NCBI GenBank assembly: GCA_964030785.1
Contig: OZ034979.1
Span: forward strand, 10,952,883 to 11,016,882
Direction of reading: 5' to 3'
DNA length: 64,000 nt
DNA from: Siderastrea siderea
Lineage: Eukaryota; Cnidaria; Anthozoa; Scleractinia; Rhizangiidae
Part shown: piece after piece, positions 11,590-23,712 of the stretch
How positions within the stretch are numbered: the stretch's first letter is position 1
How the letters are laid out: each line of letters starts with the position of its first letter
Translations under genes and position numbers: made by a program
The notes under the pieces: generated by a model
What the model was told of the DNA's origin: nothing
Databases searched by the model: none
Seen by the model: only the letters and a program-made list of their open reading frames with translations

Positions 11590-12594
11590 CTAAACTGAAC
11601 TGTCCTGAACTGTCGGATGCCGGTGAGAGCACAGCGTTACTGGCGTCAAAGGGACAGCCCTGTTGTCTTTTCTTTCATGAGCCGGTTCCAAGTCATAATT
11701 CGCTGCCTGTTTTCTAAAACGGCACAAATTCAGCGCTTGTTTATACTCAGGAATTTTTAATGCGTACACGATTGGATTGAGGAAAGAGTTTAAAAAAGTT
11801 ATAGCAAGGGCAAAGTTAAATACTGTAGGTGACTTAATGCCGTACGAAATGGTAAAGCGCACGAAAGTCACAACAATTAAAGGGAGCCACGATAGCAAAG
11901 CAACAAAAGATACTAGCAGCAATGTTTTTGTCAAGCGTTTGTTTTGTAAGTCTCTGTTTTGCTGTTGTGAGGTGATTCTTTGTTGATATTTTCTCCAGAT
12001 ACTAAAGTTACATCCACATACGATGAATAGCAGCGTCACAAAGTATGATGCGATAGTATAAACTGCAAGTTTGTCAGAAACCAAGAGATTTAACACGGCA
12101 AAGATAGCGGAGACAACGATACTTAAAGTCCACGCTATGAAAATAACAATGCGGTATGTTCGATTGGACAGTGTTCGGTGCTTTAGTGGCCAATAGATGG
12201 CGTAAAATCTCTCAACAGATATCAGAGCAGCAGACGACAGTGAGACTTGAAGGAAAACTGTGTTCACGATGTCGAAGAAGGTGTAAAAAAACTTGTTGTC
12301 AGTTGCTGTCCATAGATAATACTCATCCCCAACCTGGTAAATATGAGTGGGTAGAGATGCTCCCAAAATTAAATCAGCAAATGCCATATTGATGACCAGA
12401 TATAAACTTTTCTTACGAAGTTCCTTGTTCATTGCAAAGAGAACAATTGTCAGCACGTTTCCCACAACAATGAGGACTGCTTCTAACACAAACACACTGC
12501 AAATTGCGATGCCTTCTTGTTTAGAAGGGACTTCCTCGGTAGGCCGTGACACAGACGTGTTGTTCGAGACGATGGTAGGTGATATGTTGCTCAT
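11590..12594 (-). CDS. Rhodopsin-like (class A) GPCR, array copy U1
   Basis: A single-exon 334-residue seven-transmembrane receptor at the plasma membrane. Visible landmarks: N-terminal NxS/T glycosylation sequons (residues 3-14), TM1 with GN (N46), TM2 with FAD (D74), ERF in place of DRY at the end of TM3 (128-130), W155 in TM4, SWLP in TM6 (235-238), NPIVY in TM7 (273-277), and helix 8 IPEYKQALNLC with a possible palmitoylated Cys291. There is no cysteine at the top of TM3 nor in ECL2, and ECL2 is only a few residues (about 172-179), features of the melanocortin/lipid/adenosine (MECA) branch; that placement is inference. The tail ends DSSV, a class I PDZ-ligand pattern. The ligand is unknown. 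The start is the first ATG, conserved in all copies. Confidence 0.93.
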   Translation of the reverse strand: MSNISPTIVSNNTSVSRPTEEVPSKQEGIAICSVFVLEAVLIVVGNVLTIVLFAMNKELRKKSLYLVINMAFADLILGASLPTHIYQVGDEYYLWTATDNKFFYTFFDIVNTVFLQVSLSSAALISVERFYAIYWPLKHRTLSNRTYRIVIFIAWTLSIVVSAIFAVLNLLVSDKLAVYTIASYFVTLLFIVCGCNFSIWRKYQQRITSQQQNRDLQNKRLTKTLLLVSFVALLSWLPLIVVTFVRFTISYGIKSPTVFNFALAITFLNSFLNPIVYALKIPEYKQALNLCRFRKQAANYDLEPAHERKDNRAVPLTPVTLCSHRHPTVQDSSV

Positions 12595-13359
12595 TTTTTG
12601 ACCTTTAACTAAAAGGTGAAAGCGTTTTCACTGAAATGTGTGAAGATAACTTGCTTCTGGGTGCTTTGTGCGGAAAATAATGTCACAGCTGTTTAATCAT
12701 GGAGCTGTAAGGCCAATTTACAAGTGAAGTCATCATAAAAATCTGTTTCACAGCCAATCATCCCCGATGCCTTTGTGTACGCATGGTTATTCCTTCCCAT
12801 CACTCTCCGCTGGCGGGCTGCGCCCGTTTCCCAAGATGAAGTACCGGTGGAGCCTATGAAGAGGCCCCCTCTCTGCCCCCTCAAAACGAAAACAAACAAA
12901 CAAACAAAAGAAGTTGAATACAGTGAATGTGCCTTGAGCTTTAATCTACCTTCACAGGACATCAAACGTTGTTTTTCCATAATAGAGTTACTGACATAAA
13001 CGCGACTTCAATGAATGCGAATTCAAGGGACCGTTAAGTTATTATTATTAGCAACAAGAAAATCCAATCGTTTGGTTTCCAAGAAGCGAATTAAAAAAAA
13101 AAAGGAATTAAAGTATTGTAAAGTTGTACTAAAACAGACTAAGTGTTTCGTTTAATTTTGTACAACTGTTTAGGGACTGAAGAGTGTCATGTTTGCTGGC
13201 GTAGCGGAAACTAACGCTTCATCTCGAACCGTCTGTTGCGTAATGAGGTATAGTTAATGTGTCTGTACGTTTTTCGGCACGCTATTCTTTTTGCATTTTA
13301 ATTTACACGGCCTTAGGGTATTGAAATTGAATTATGCGAAGAGAATGTTTTTTTTTGCT

Positions 13360-13572
13360 TCAATAAAAGGTGTGTTGATTTGACCGGTGGCTTTTAAAAA
13401 TCATTGATGCATTTCCTGAGAGAACAATTGTCAGTAAGTTTCCCACAACAATGAGGGCTGCTTCTAACACAAACAGACTGCAAATTGCGATGCCTTCTTG
13501 TTTAGAAGGGACTTCCTCTGTAGTTGACGAAGACGTGTTGTTTGAACCGATGGTAGGTGACGTGTTGTTCAT
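13360..13572 (-). pseudogene. GPCR N-terminus/TM1 mini-frame, U1
   Basis: A 70-codon frame starting MNNTSPTIGSNNTSSSTTEE. It matches the receptors through TM1 (VVGNLLTIVL), then diverges (SGNASMIFKSH) and stops. It has its own receptor-like 5' flank. The breakpoint after TIVL is the same in all five units, so truncation predates the array's expansion. The frame is open here and in U2 and U4, but broken in U0 and U3, which argues against strong selection. Probably a pseudogene; a short TM1 peptide is possible. Confidence 0.7.
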
Positions 13573-14306
13573 TTTTTGACCTTTAACTAACAGGTGAAAG
13601 CGTTTTCACTGTTATATGTGAAGATAACTTGCTTGTGGGCGCTTTTTGCGGAATATAATGACACAGCTGTGTAGTCACCGAACCGAAAGGCCAATTTGAA
13701 AATGACGTCGCCCTAAGAATCCGAAATCATTGCTGATGCCTTTGTGTACGTGGTTTGTTCCTTCCCATCACCCTTCGCTAGGGCTTCGCGCTCGTTTCCC
13801 AAGATGAAGTGCCAGTGGAGCCTATGAAGAGCCTTTGGATTTTTGGGCTAGCTCTCCGCCACTTTCCTCCTTCCTCTCCCTCCCCCCCCCCCCCCACACA
13901 CACACACCCAAATGATGCCCTTTTTAAATTGATACGTTTTTAGGTGATCGAACTTCAATTATGGCTGGCTAAGTAAGGTTATGCTTGTGTGACGTGTGGC
14001 GCGGAAATCTCTGGGGCGATTCAGCCCTGTGCTGAAATGAGGTATACTTCTAGTTCTAAATCCTGTGCATAATTTATTCATGGACAGTTTTCATACTCGG
14101 TCACTTTTATTTCGTATTTCGTAGAAATTTCTTTCGGGCATTTTTGGTGACTTCCACCGACTGAATAAAACTTTTTGCACACGAACAATTTTTCCTTGGT
14201 GACTTGTTCTTTGTTTTTCAAACGTTTTATTCTCTCGTATGTGCATGCGACAATCTGTGAGTAGTATAGAAGGCAGGGGTGACTTTAGCGACAAGCTTTC
14301 GAAAGA

Positions 14307-15150
14307 ATGATTAGAGCTCGGAGGTCTCGGAGGTGGGAATGGAGAAGGCACGTCTTACGCAAAGAACCTTCGGATGACAGCAGAATTGCACTGAATTGGA
14401 GGGAAAAGAGGCAGACCGAGAGACACGTGGCACAGAATGGGCAAAAAAGAGAGAAATAAATTTGATTGGAAGAGTTGGGCTGAGATAAAGGAAGCAAAAA
14501 GCAGATCAGAGGAGATCTTTTGTTTGCGTCCTTTCCGACATCGGGCTTGAAAAGGACTTGTGATGTGATGATGTGCGAAAACCTATGGCAAGCTTTTCCT
14601 CGACAAGTCTCCTTGTTCAAAAATAAGTCCACCGATGCGGACGTTGCGATATTGATGACGCATATGAGCTACAAGCCCAGCCACCGCACGCAGTTATTGA
14701 AACCGGGAATTTTTTTCACCTTAAAACTGTGCAAACCCAACGTTGGAGACCCCTTCACCCTCAATTTGTGTTTTCCCGAGGTTAATTGCATATTGACAAC
14801 CGAGCGCAATATGCATGCCCATGGATTCTCAAGATTCGCTGGCCAGACACCAGCAACCAAGAACTGTGGCAACGAACGAGAGCCTTTAGAAGGACGACAT
14901 CCTTCAAAGACGCTAGAGATTGGTCAGTCACACCCTCTGTAAGCCTACAACCAGCATCACAAGGAAACCTGGAAACCTCAGAAGCAAAGAAAGAGAAGCC
15001 GACCAAGAAACACCCGGGGCCGTGACCTGGAGGCAGACTTGAAGAGGACTGGCCACACATGGGGAGAGTTGGAACGACTGGCCGGACACCAGCAACAGCT
15101 GAAGGGTGCTGATTGGCGGCCTATGTCCCAGACGGATTTGCAGGCAATGT

Positions 15151-15181
<31 letters not shown>

Positions 15182-15203
15182 AATGATGATGATGATGATG
15201 ATG
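14307..15203 (+). mobile_element. LINE 3'-end remnants and ATG tail, U1
   Basis: Same two LINE C-terminal remnants as in U0. The first is shortened by a small deletion around 14400 that removes the segment encoding WLPPG. The second (about 14990-15149) keeps RGRDLEADLKRTGHTWGELE and ends in the TGATGA tract 15150-15203, with the same ATAATG interruption as U0, U2 and U3. Confidence 0.7.
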
Positions 15204-17462
15204 CTGAGTATTAAAAATGTAAGATGAATGACATAGCCCTCTCTTTGAACTATCTTTTAAAAGGAGGCCCATACCGCCACTTATCAGCTATGAGTTATTG
15301 CGCAAAAGTTATAACTTTTGTGGCTAACATTGAAATGAGATAGGAACTCTGCTTACAAATACATTACCAGGTGATCTATTCATGGTACAAGGTTTTTGTC
15401 CACTGAAAATTAAAATTACTCAATTTCCTAATGCATTCCATCTGAATAGTTTCAAAGGCCGCCATTTTGTTTGTTATTCTCGCCCAACATATCCGTGGTT
15501 CCCGGACAGTTTCAGTGTACCTTTTGACTGCTAAACATATCACCTTGTTAGTACAAGAAATGTGAGAAAACCTAGTCCTCTTTTGATCTCAACCCTCTGA
15601 AAATCCATCGCGACAGGTTTGAAACAGAAATTCATGTTTCAAAAATGAAGCCTGTGCCCCCATCCATCAAGTATGCGTCATTTCCAAAAAGAACACTTTA
15701 TTTACAGAGATCGAAAAGACAAAAAAGAGAAATAAGGAAATAATATCTGTGCATGTAAATAGAGAACTGAGTGTACTATCCTTTATCGATTTATAAAGCA
15801 AGAAAATGACAACTTTTCTGCGGCCAAATCTATTCTACTTCTGTTTTTCCTCCCTCAAGGACAACTTTGATCAGCCTTGAGCTAATTTTTATAGAAAACA
15901 TAATTTGTTACATAAGCAAAAACAAAACAAGACTGAGTATACTATCCATTGAGAGTTTTATAACATTATCCAACAGAAAGCAAGAAAAGAACACGTTGGC
16001 TCTGACCAAATGTTTCTACTTTCAGTTTTTCTATCTCAAGGCCAACTTTATAATAACATTCAATTCCATGCAAATATCACCTGTTAGGCAATAGAAATGT
16101 AAGATAACACAGTCCTCTTTTTATCTCAACCTTCGAAAACGTCACCGCATCAGGTTTGGAAAATAAATCCAGCTTTCAAAATGACGCCCCAGCAGCCACT
16201 GATCGGCCATGGATCGATCATGCATTTTCCAAAAACTACGTTTTTTACAGAAAATTGGCGGAAAATTTACGCTACCGACGAAGAACAGAATTGACACAAA
16301 CATTTCGCAAATTTGATAATATACATCGCAAAGGCACTTGTAAGAGCGAACTTAGCATTGTTAAAGATGACTTAAAAGAAACTGGATTTTTTGTTTGATT
16401 TTTAAGTTGCCTTAGGATAGTCAAATCGCAGATATTAGCGTCGCGGAAGTTACCGGTCCAGTTGGAGACAGCGAGCTGTTGTATCATATGTTGTAATTTA
16501 TGCGTCTCTCAATTTTCCCAGCCATTGAACTTCAAACAAGATAAACAAGGGAAGGAACTAATGCTAGATGTATTTGTGCATGTGACGTATGAGGGAAACC
16601 CTTGGTGCGATCCAGTCCTGTCCTAAAAGGAAGTTCATTTCTAGTTCTAAATTCTTACTTTGTAAAATTTATTTATGGTCAAGTTTTTCCGACTCAGCCA
16701 CCATTCGTTCCAGTAAACAGTCATTTCAAAGGCGTTTTCTAGAGCTTCCACTGAATAAAGCTGGTTAAACGTGAGCAAGATTTTTTTGACAAGGAGGTCT
16801 CATAGTTCGAAAACTGACAGTAGCGAAACATTCTTGTGTGGGTAAAAGTTTTCTTTGACACGTTTTTGAAACTTTTTTGACATTTTTTTCTCGTCGTGTG
16901 TTTAACGAAAGTTTCTCATTGACAAGACTAGAAGGACTTTTTTTTGAAAAACTGAGACTTGTCACTGAGTAAATGTCCTCGTGTGAGGTAAAAGCTCGCA
17001 GTTTTGCGTTCACTAAGAAAAAAATCTAGTCAAAGGCACATTGATGATCTCGTGGGTACAACGAAATTTGGCAAGTTTCTTATTGACAAGCCCTAAAAGG
17101 ACTCCTTTATGAAAAAACTGAGACTTGTCACTCAGTAAACGTCCTCCTCTGAGGTAAAAGCTCGCAGTTTTGCATTTTATACGATCAAATATTACTTGCA
17201 GAAACACAAGAAAATATACTTGTCAATCCTTAATTAATTTTTCTTACGATGGTATATTGGTCTATACTCACTGACACATGAAATGAAGTTTACATATAGA
17301 TGTAAGAAACAGTCATTACAAAACAAACTTCAATAAAGCGGACTTATAGAGTACTAATTCCGACTGCAGTGTTGCCAGTTATTTTATAGTCAACTGTTCT
17401 GAACTTTATCAACGGGTCCTGAACTGAACTGAACTGTCTTGAACTGTATCAACGGTCCGGAA

Positions 17463-18464
17463 CTAAACTGAACTGTCCTGAACTGGCGGATGCCGGTGAG
17501 GGCACAGCGTTACTGGCGTCAAAGGGACAGCCCTTTTGTCTTTTCTTTCATGAGCCAGCTCCAAGTCATCCATCCCTGCATGTTTTCTAAAACGGCACAA
17601 ATTCAGCGCTTGTTTATACTCAGGAATTTTTAATGCATACACGATTGGATTGAGGAAAGAGTTTGAAAAAGTTATAGCAACGGTAAAGTTAAATACTGTA
17701 GGTGACTTAATGTCGTACGAAATGGTAAAGCGTACGAAAGTCACAACAATTGAAGGGAGCCACGATAGCAAAGCAACAAAAGATACTAGCAGCAATGTTT
17801 TTGTCAAGCGTTTGTTTTGTAAGTCTCTGTTTTGCTGTTGTGAGGTGATTCTTTGTTGATATTTTCTCCAGATACTAAAGTTACATCCACATACGATGAA
17901 TAGCAGCGTCACAAAGTATGATGCGATAGTATAAACTGCAAGTTTGTCAGAAACCAAGAGATTTAATACAGCAAAGATAGCGGAGACAAAGATACTTAAA
18001 GTCCACGCTATGAAAATAACAATGCGGTATGTTCGGTTGGACAGTGTTCGGTGCTTTAGTGGCCAATAGATGGCGTAAAATCTCTCAACAGATATCAGAG
18101 CAGCAGACGACAGTGAGACTTGAAGGAAAACTGTGTTCATGATGTCGAAGAAGGTGTAAACAAACTTGTTGTCAGTTGCTGTCCATAGATAATACTCATC
18201 CCCAATCTGGTAAATATGAGTGGGTAGAGATGCTCCCAAAATTAAATCAGCAAATGCCATATTGATGACCAGATATAAACTTTTCTTACGAAGTTCCTTG
18301 TTCATTGCAAAGAGAACAATTGTCAGCACGTTTCCCACAACAATGAGGACTGCTTCTAACACAAACACACTGCAAATTGCGATGCCTTCTTGTTTAGAAG
18401 GGACTTCCTCGGTAGGTGACGCAGACTTGTTGTTCGAGACGATGGTAGGTGATATGTTGCTCAT
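17463..18464 (-). CDS. Rhodopsin-like (class A) GPCR, array copy U2
   Basis: A 333-residue single-exon receptor, very close to U1 (both start MSNISPTIVSNN). It keeps TM1 GN, TM2 FADL, VERF after TM3, TM6 SWLP, TM7 NPIVY, the helix-8 cysteine and the DSSV end, and again has no TM3/ECL2 cysteine pair. Copy-specific changes include YDIKSPTVFNF before TM7 and RFRKHAGMDD in the tail. The frame is fully open, so it is probably functional. Upstream is the conserved receptor 5' flank. Confidence 0.93.
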   Translation of the reverse strand: MSNISPTIVSNNKSASPTEEVPSKQEGIAICSVFVLEAVLIVVGNVLTIVLFAMNKELRKKSLYLVINMAFADLILGASLPTHIYQIGDEYYLWTATDNKFVYTFFDIMNTVFLQVSLSSAALISVERFYAIYWPLKHRTLSNRTYRIVIFIAWTLSIFVSAIFAVLNLLVSDKLAVYTIASYFVTLLFIVCGCNFSIWRKYQQRITSQQQNRDLQNKRLTKTLLLVSFVALLSWLPSIVVTFVRFTISYDIKSPTVFNFTVAITFSNSFLNPIVYALKIPEYKQALNLCRFRKHAGMDDLELAHERKDKRAVPLTPVTLCPHRHPPVQDSSV

Positions 18465-19183
18465 TTTCTGACCTTTAACTAAAAGGTGAAAGCGTTTTCA
18501 CTGAAATGTGTGTGAAGATAACTTGCTTTTGGGTGCTTTGTGCGGAAAATAATGTCACAGCTGTTTAATCATGGAGCTGTAAGGCCAATTTCCAAGTGAA
18601 GTCATCATAAAATCTGTTTCACAGCCAATCATCCCCGATGCCTTTGTGTACGCATGGTTATTCCTTCCCATCACTCTCCGCTGGCGGGTTGCGCCCGTTT
18701 CCCAAGATGAAGTACCGGTGGAGCCTATGAAGAGCCCCCCTCTCTGCCCCCCCAAAACGAAAACAAACAAACAAACAAAAGAAGTTGAATACAGTGAATG
18801 TGCCTTGAGCTTTAATCTACCTTCACAGGACATCAAACGTTGTTTTTCCATAATAGAGTTACTGACATAAACGCGACTTCAATGAATGCGAATTCAAGGG
18901 ACCGTTAAGTTATTATTATTATCAACAAGAAATACAATCGTTTAGTTTCCAAGAAGCGAATTAAAAAAAAAAGAGGAATTAAAGTATTGTAAAGTTGTAC
19001 TAAAACATACTTAGTTTTTTGTTTAATTTTGTACAACTGTTTAGGGACTGAAGAGTGTCATGTTTGCTGGTGTAGCGGAAACTAACGCTTCATCTCGAAA
19101 CATCTGTTGCGTAAAGAGGTATAGTTAATGTGTCTGTACTTTTTTCGGCACGCTATTCTGTTTGCATTTTAATTTACACGGCC

Positions 19184-19441
19184 TTAGGGTATTGAAATTG
19201 AATTATGCGAAGGGAATGTTTTTAGCTTCAATGAAAGGTGTTGTTGATTTGACTGGTGGCCTTTAAAAACCCCTGATGCATTTCCAGAGAGAACAATTGT
19301 CAGTAAGTTTCCCACTACAATGAGGGCTGCTTCTAGCACAAACAGACTGCAAATTGCGATGCCTTCTTGTTTAGAAGGGACTTCCTCTGTAGTTGACGAA
19401 GACGTGTTGTTTGAACCGATGGTAGGTGACGTGTTGTTCAT
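19184..19441 (-). pseudogene. GPCR N-terminus/TM1 mini-frame, U2
   Basis: An 85-codon version of the TM1 fragment, with the same breakpoint after TIVL but a longer unrelated tail than in U1 and U4 because of small indels. The start codon and receptor-like 5' flank are kept. The differing C-terminal tails in the different units suggest the part after the breakpoint is not under coding constraint. Confidence 0.68.
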
Positions 19442-20174
19442 TTTTTGACCTTTAACTAAAAGGTGAAAGCGTTTTCACTGTTATATGTGAAGATAACTTG
19501 CTTGTGGGCGCTTTTTGCGCAATATAATGACACAGCTGTGTAGTCACCGAACCGAAAGGCCAATTTGCAAATGACGTCGCCCTAAGAATCCGAAATCATT
19601 CCTGATGCCTTTGTGTACGTGGTTTGTTCCTTCCCATCACCCTTCGCTAGGGCTTTCGCGCTCGTTTCCCAAGATGAAATGCCAGTGGAGCCTATGAAGA
19701 GCCTTTGGATTTTTGGGCTAGCTTTCCGCCACCCTCCTCCTCCCTCTCTCCCTCCCCCCCCCCCCCCCCACACACCCAAATGGTGCCCTTTTTAAATTGA
19801 TACGTTTTTAGGTGATTGAACTTCAATTATGGCTGGCCAAGTAAGGTTATGCTTGTGTGACGTATGGGGCGGAAATCTCTGGGGCGATTCAGCCCTGTGC
19901 TGAAATGAGGTATACTTCCAGTTCTAAATCCTGTGCATAATTTATTCATGGACAGTTTTCATACTCAGTCACTTTTATTTCGTATTTCGTAGAAATTTCT
20001 TTCGGGCATTTTTGGTGACTTCCACCGACTGAATGAAACTTTTTGCACACGAACAATTTTTCCTTGGTGACTTGTTCTTTGTTTTTCAAACGTTTTATTC
20101 TCTCGTATGTGCATGCGACAATCTGTGAGTAGTATAGAAGGCAGGGGTGACTTTAGCGACAAGCTTTCGAAAGA

Positions 20175-21383
20175 ATGATTAGAGCTCGGAGGTCTCGGAG
20201 GTGGGAATGGAGAAGGCACGTCTTACGCAAAGAACCTTCGGATGACAGCAGAATTGCACTGAATTGGAGGGAAAAGAGGCAGACCGAGAGACACGTGGCA
20301 CAGAATGGGCAAAAAAGAGAGAAATAAATTTGATTGGAAGAGTTGGGCTGAGATAAAGGAAGCAAAAAGCAGATCAGAGGAGATCTTTTGTTTGCGTCCT
20401 TTCCGACATCGGGCTTGAAAAGGACTTGTGATGTGATGATGTGCGACAACCTATGGCAAGCTTTTCCTCGACAAGTCTCCTTGTTCAAAAATAAGTCCAC
20501 CGATGCGGACGTTGCGATATTGATGACGCATATGAGCTACAAGCCCAGCCACCGCACGCAGTTATTGAAACCGGGAATTTTTTTCACCTTAAAACTGTGC
20601 AAACCCGACGTTGGAGACTCCTTCACCCTGAATTTGTGTTTTCCCGAGGTTAATTGCATATTGACAACCGAGCGCAATATGCATGCCCATGGATTCTCAT
20701 AACCTCGCGGCGGTGTAGTCAACGGAAAAATGAACGCCTGATACAATTACTTGTCGAGTCGTCTGTAAAAAGTCCAGAATCTGGACTTTTTTCTGATTGG
20801 TCGGGAAACAAAAGGCAACATAAAGCTGTTTGCACACTTCGTGCCCGCTTCGCACCTCTGCTGATTCCCGCCAACGAAGCGACTTCCGGTAAATTGTGAT
20901 TGGCTCACTCTTATCTGATGGCATCGCTGACACTCTCGTTGACAGACACTTTAATTGGGGGGCGGCAGACGATTCAACAAGTAATTGTATCAGGCTTTCC
21001 TTTTTTTTTCGCCCTCCCTCCGCCGCGAAAAAAAAGAAAGCCTGATCGCAGGTTAGGATTCTCAAGATTCGCTGGCCAGACACCACCAACCAAGAACTGT
21101 GGCAACGAACGAGAGCCTTTAGAAGGACGACATCCTTCAAAGACGCTAGAGATGGATCAGTCACACTCTCTGTAAGCCTACAACCAACATCACAAGGAAA
21201 CCTGGAAACCTCAGAAGCAAAGAAAGAGAAGCCGACCAAGAAACACCCGGGGCCGGGACCTGGAGGCAGACTTGAAGAGGACTGGCCACACATGGGGAGA
21301 GTTGGAACGACTGGCCGGACACCAGCAACAGCTGGAGGGTGCTGATTGGCGGTCTATGTCCCAGACGGGTTTGCAGGCAATGT

Positions 21384-21432
<49 letters not shown>

Positions 21433-21433
21433 A

Positions 21434-21467
<34 letters not shown>

Positions 21468-21468
21468 G
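20175..21468 (+). mobile_element. LINE 3'-end remnants and ATG tail, U2 (interrupted)
   Basis: The same LINE remnants as in U0 and U1, split by the inverted-repeat transposon at 20700-21055. The second remnant (about 21215-21382) again gives RDLEADLKRTGHTWGELE and the array's longest TGATGA tract (21383-21468). Confidence 0.7.
20700..21055. mobile_element. Non-autonomous inverted-repeat DNA transposon, Mutator-like TSD
   Basis: A 356-bp insertion present only in U2. It is flanked by a perfect 9-bp target-site duplication GGATTCTCA (20691-20699 and 21056-21064); removing element plus one copy restores the sequence of the other units exactly. Ends are TAACCT/AGGTTA. Inside each end a 30-bp segment (20736-20765 and 20966-20995) is inverted with two mismatches. 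No coding capacity. A 9-bp TSD with long imperfect inverted repeats is typical of MULE-derived MITEs; the family call is inference. Confidence 0.85.
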
Positions 21469-23712
21469 TATTAAAAATGTAAGATGAATGGCATAGCCCT
21501 CTCTTTGAACTATCTTTTAAAAGGAGGCCCATACCGCCACTGATCAGCTATGAGTTATTGCGCAAAAGTTATAACTTTTGTGGCTAACATTGAAATGAGA
21601 TAGGAACTCTGCTTACAAATACATTACCAGGTGATCTATTCATGGTACAAGGTTTTTGTCCACTGAAAATTAAAATTACTCAATTTCCTAATGCATTCCA
21701 TCTGAATAGTTTCAAAGGCCGCCATTTTGTTTGTTATTCTCGCCCAACATATCCGTGGTTCCCGGACAGTTTCAGTGTAACTTTTGACTACTAAACATAT
21801 CACCTTGTTAGTACAAGAAATGTGAGAAAACCTAGTCCTCTTTTGATCTCAACCCTCTGAAAATCCATCACGACAGGTTTGAAACAGAAATTCATGTCTC
21901 AAAGATGAAGCCTGTGCCCCCACCCACCCAGTATGCGTCATTTCCAAAAAAGAACACTTTTTGTACAGAGATCGAAAAGACAAAAAAAGGAAACAAGGAA
22001 ATAACATCTGTGCTTGTAAATACAGAACTGAGTCTACAATTTATTATCGATTTATAAAGCAAGAAAATGACAACTTTGCTTCGGCCAAATCTGTTTTTCC
22101 TCTCTCAAGGACAACTTTGATCAGCCTTGAGCTAATTTTTATAGAAAACATAATTTGTTACATAAGCAAAACCAAAACAAGACTGAGTATACTATCCATT
22201 GCAAGTTTTATAACATTATCCAACAGAAAGCAAGAAAAGAACACGTTGGCTCTGACCAAATGTTTCTACTTTCAGTTTTTCTATCTCAAGGCCAACTTTA
22301 TAATAACATTCAATTCCATGCAAATATCACCTGTTAGGCAATAGAAATGTAAGATAACACAGTCCTCTTTTTATCTCAAGCTTCGAAAACGTCACCGCAT
22401 CAGGTTTGGAAAATAAATCCAGCTTTCAAAATGACGCCCCAGCAGCCACTGATCGGCCATGGATCGATCATGCATTTTCCAAAAATGACAACTTTTTTTA
22501 CAGAAAATTGGCGGAAAATTTACGCTACCGACGAAGAACAGAATTGACGCAAAAATTTCGCAAATTTGATAATATACATCGCAAAGGCACTTGTAAGAGC
22601 GAACTTAGCGTTGTTAAAGATGACTTAAAAGAAACTGGATTTTTTGTTTGATTTTTAAGTTGCCTTAGGATAGTCAAATCGCAGATATCAACGTCGCGGA
22701 AGTTACCGGTCCAGTTGGAGACAGCTAGCGGTTGTATCATATGTTGTAATTTATGCGTCTCTCAATTTTCCCAGCCATTGAACTTCAAACAAGATAAACA
22801 AGGGAAGGAACTAATGCTAGATGTATTTGTGCATGTGACGTATGAGGGAAACCCTTGGTGCGATCCAGTCCTGTCCTGAAAGGAAGTTTATTTCTAGTTC
22901 TAAATTCTTACTTTCTAAAATTCATTTATGGTCAAGTTTTTCTGACTCAGCCACCATTCGTTCCAGTAAACAGTCACTTCAAAGGCGTTTTCTAGAGTTT
23001 CCACTGAATAAAGCTGGTTAAACGTGAGTAAGTTTTTTTTGACAAGGAGGTCTCCTAGTTCGAAAACTGACAGTAGCGAAACATTCTTGTGTGAGTATAA
23101 GTTTTCCTTGACACGTTTTTGAAAATTTTTTGACATTTTTTTCTCGTCGTGTGTTTAACGAAAGTTTCTCATTGACAAGACTAGAAGGACTTTTTTTTGA
23201 AAAACTGAGACTTGTCACTGAGTAAATGTCCTCGTGTGAGGTAAAAGCTCGCAGTTTTGCGTTCACTAAGAAAAAAATCTAGTCAAAGGCACATTGATGA
23301 TCTCGTGGGTACAACGAAATTTGGCAAGTTTCTTATTGACAAGCCTAAAAGGACTCCTTTATGAAAAACTGAGACTTGTCACTGAGTAAACATCCTCCTC
23401 TGAGGCAAAAGCTCGCAGTTTTGCATTTTACACGATCAAATATTACTTGTATACACACAAGAAAATATACTTGTCAATCCTTAATTAATTTTTCTTACGA
23501 TAGCATATTGGTTCATACTCACTGACACATGAAATGAAGTTTACATATAGAAGTAAGAAACAGTCATTACAAGACAAACTTCAGTAAAGCGGACTTATAG
23601 AGTACTAATTCTGACTGCAGTGTTGCCAGTTATTTTATAGTCAACTGTTCTGAACTTTATCAACGGTCCTGAACTGAACTGAACTGTCTTGAACTGTATC
23701 AACGGTCCGGAA

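Larger units (their letters stand above)
9643..15456. repeat. Array unit U1 (5.8 kb)
   Basis: Second head-to-tail unit, closely similar to U2-U4. Order: degenerate internal repeats (9643-11589; a motif ending in TTTTCTATCTCAAGGCCAAC and a GAGACTTGTCACTGAGTAAA motif recur within it), GPCR gene, its 5' flank, TM1 fragment, C-run/CA microsatellite near 13880-13910, LINE remnants. An 81-codon plus-strand frame (10332-10577) recurs in U2-U4 but is broken in U0 and U5 and is not called. Confidence 0.8.
15457..21716. repeat. Array unit U2 (6.3 kb)
   Basis: Third unit. It is longer than U1 mainly because of a 356-bp transposon insertion with its 9-bp target duplication (20691-21064). 15457-17462 holds the internal degenerate repeats and no gene I can support. 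Confidence 0.8.

Noticed and set aside
12693..12980. A minus-strand frame upstream of each receptor sharing FIGSTGTSSWETG
   Set aside because: It lies in the receptor 5' flank, includes the TTTG microsatellite, and changes length and frame between units; likely untranslated.
14520..14942. A 140-codon plus-strand frame between the LINE remnants, repeated in most units
   Set aside because: Its ends overlap the recognised LINE remnants in other frames, its length varies by unit, and no homology or start context supports it.
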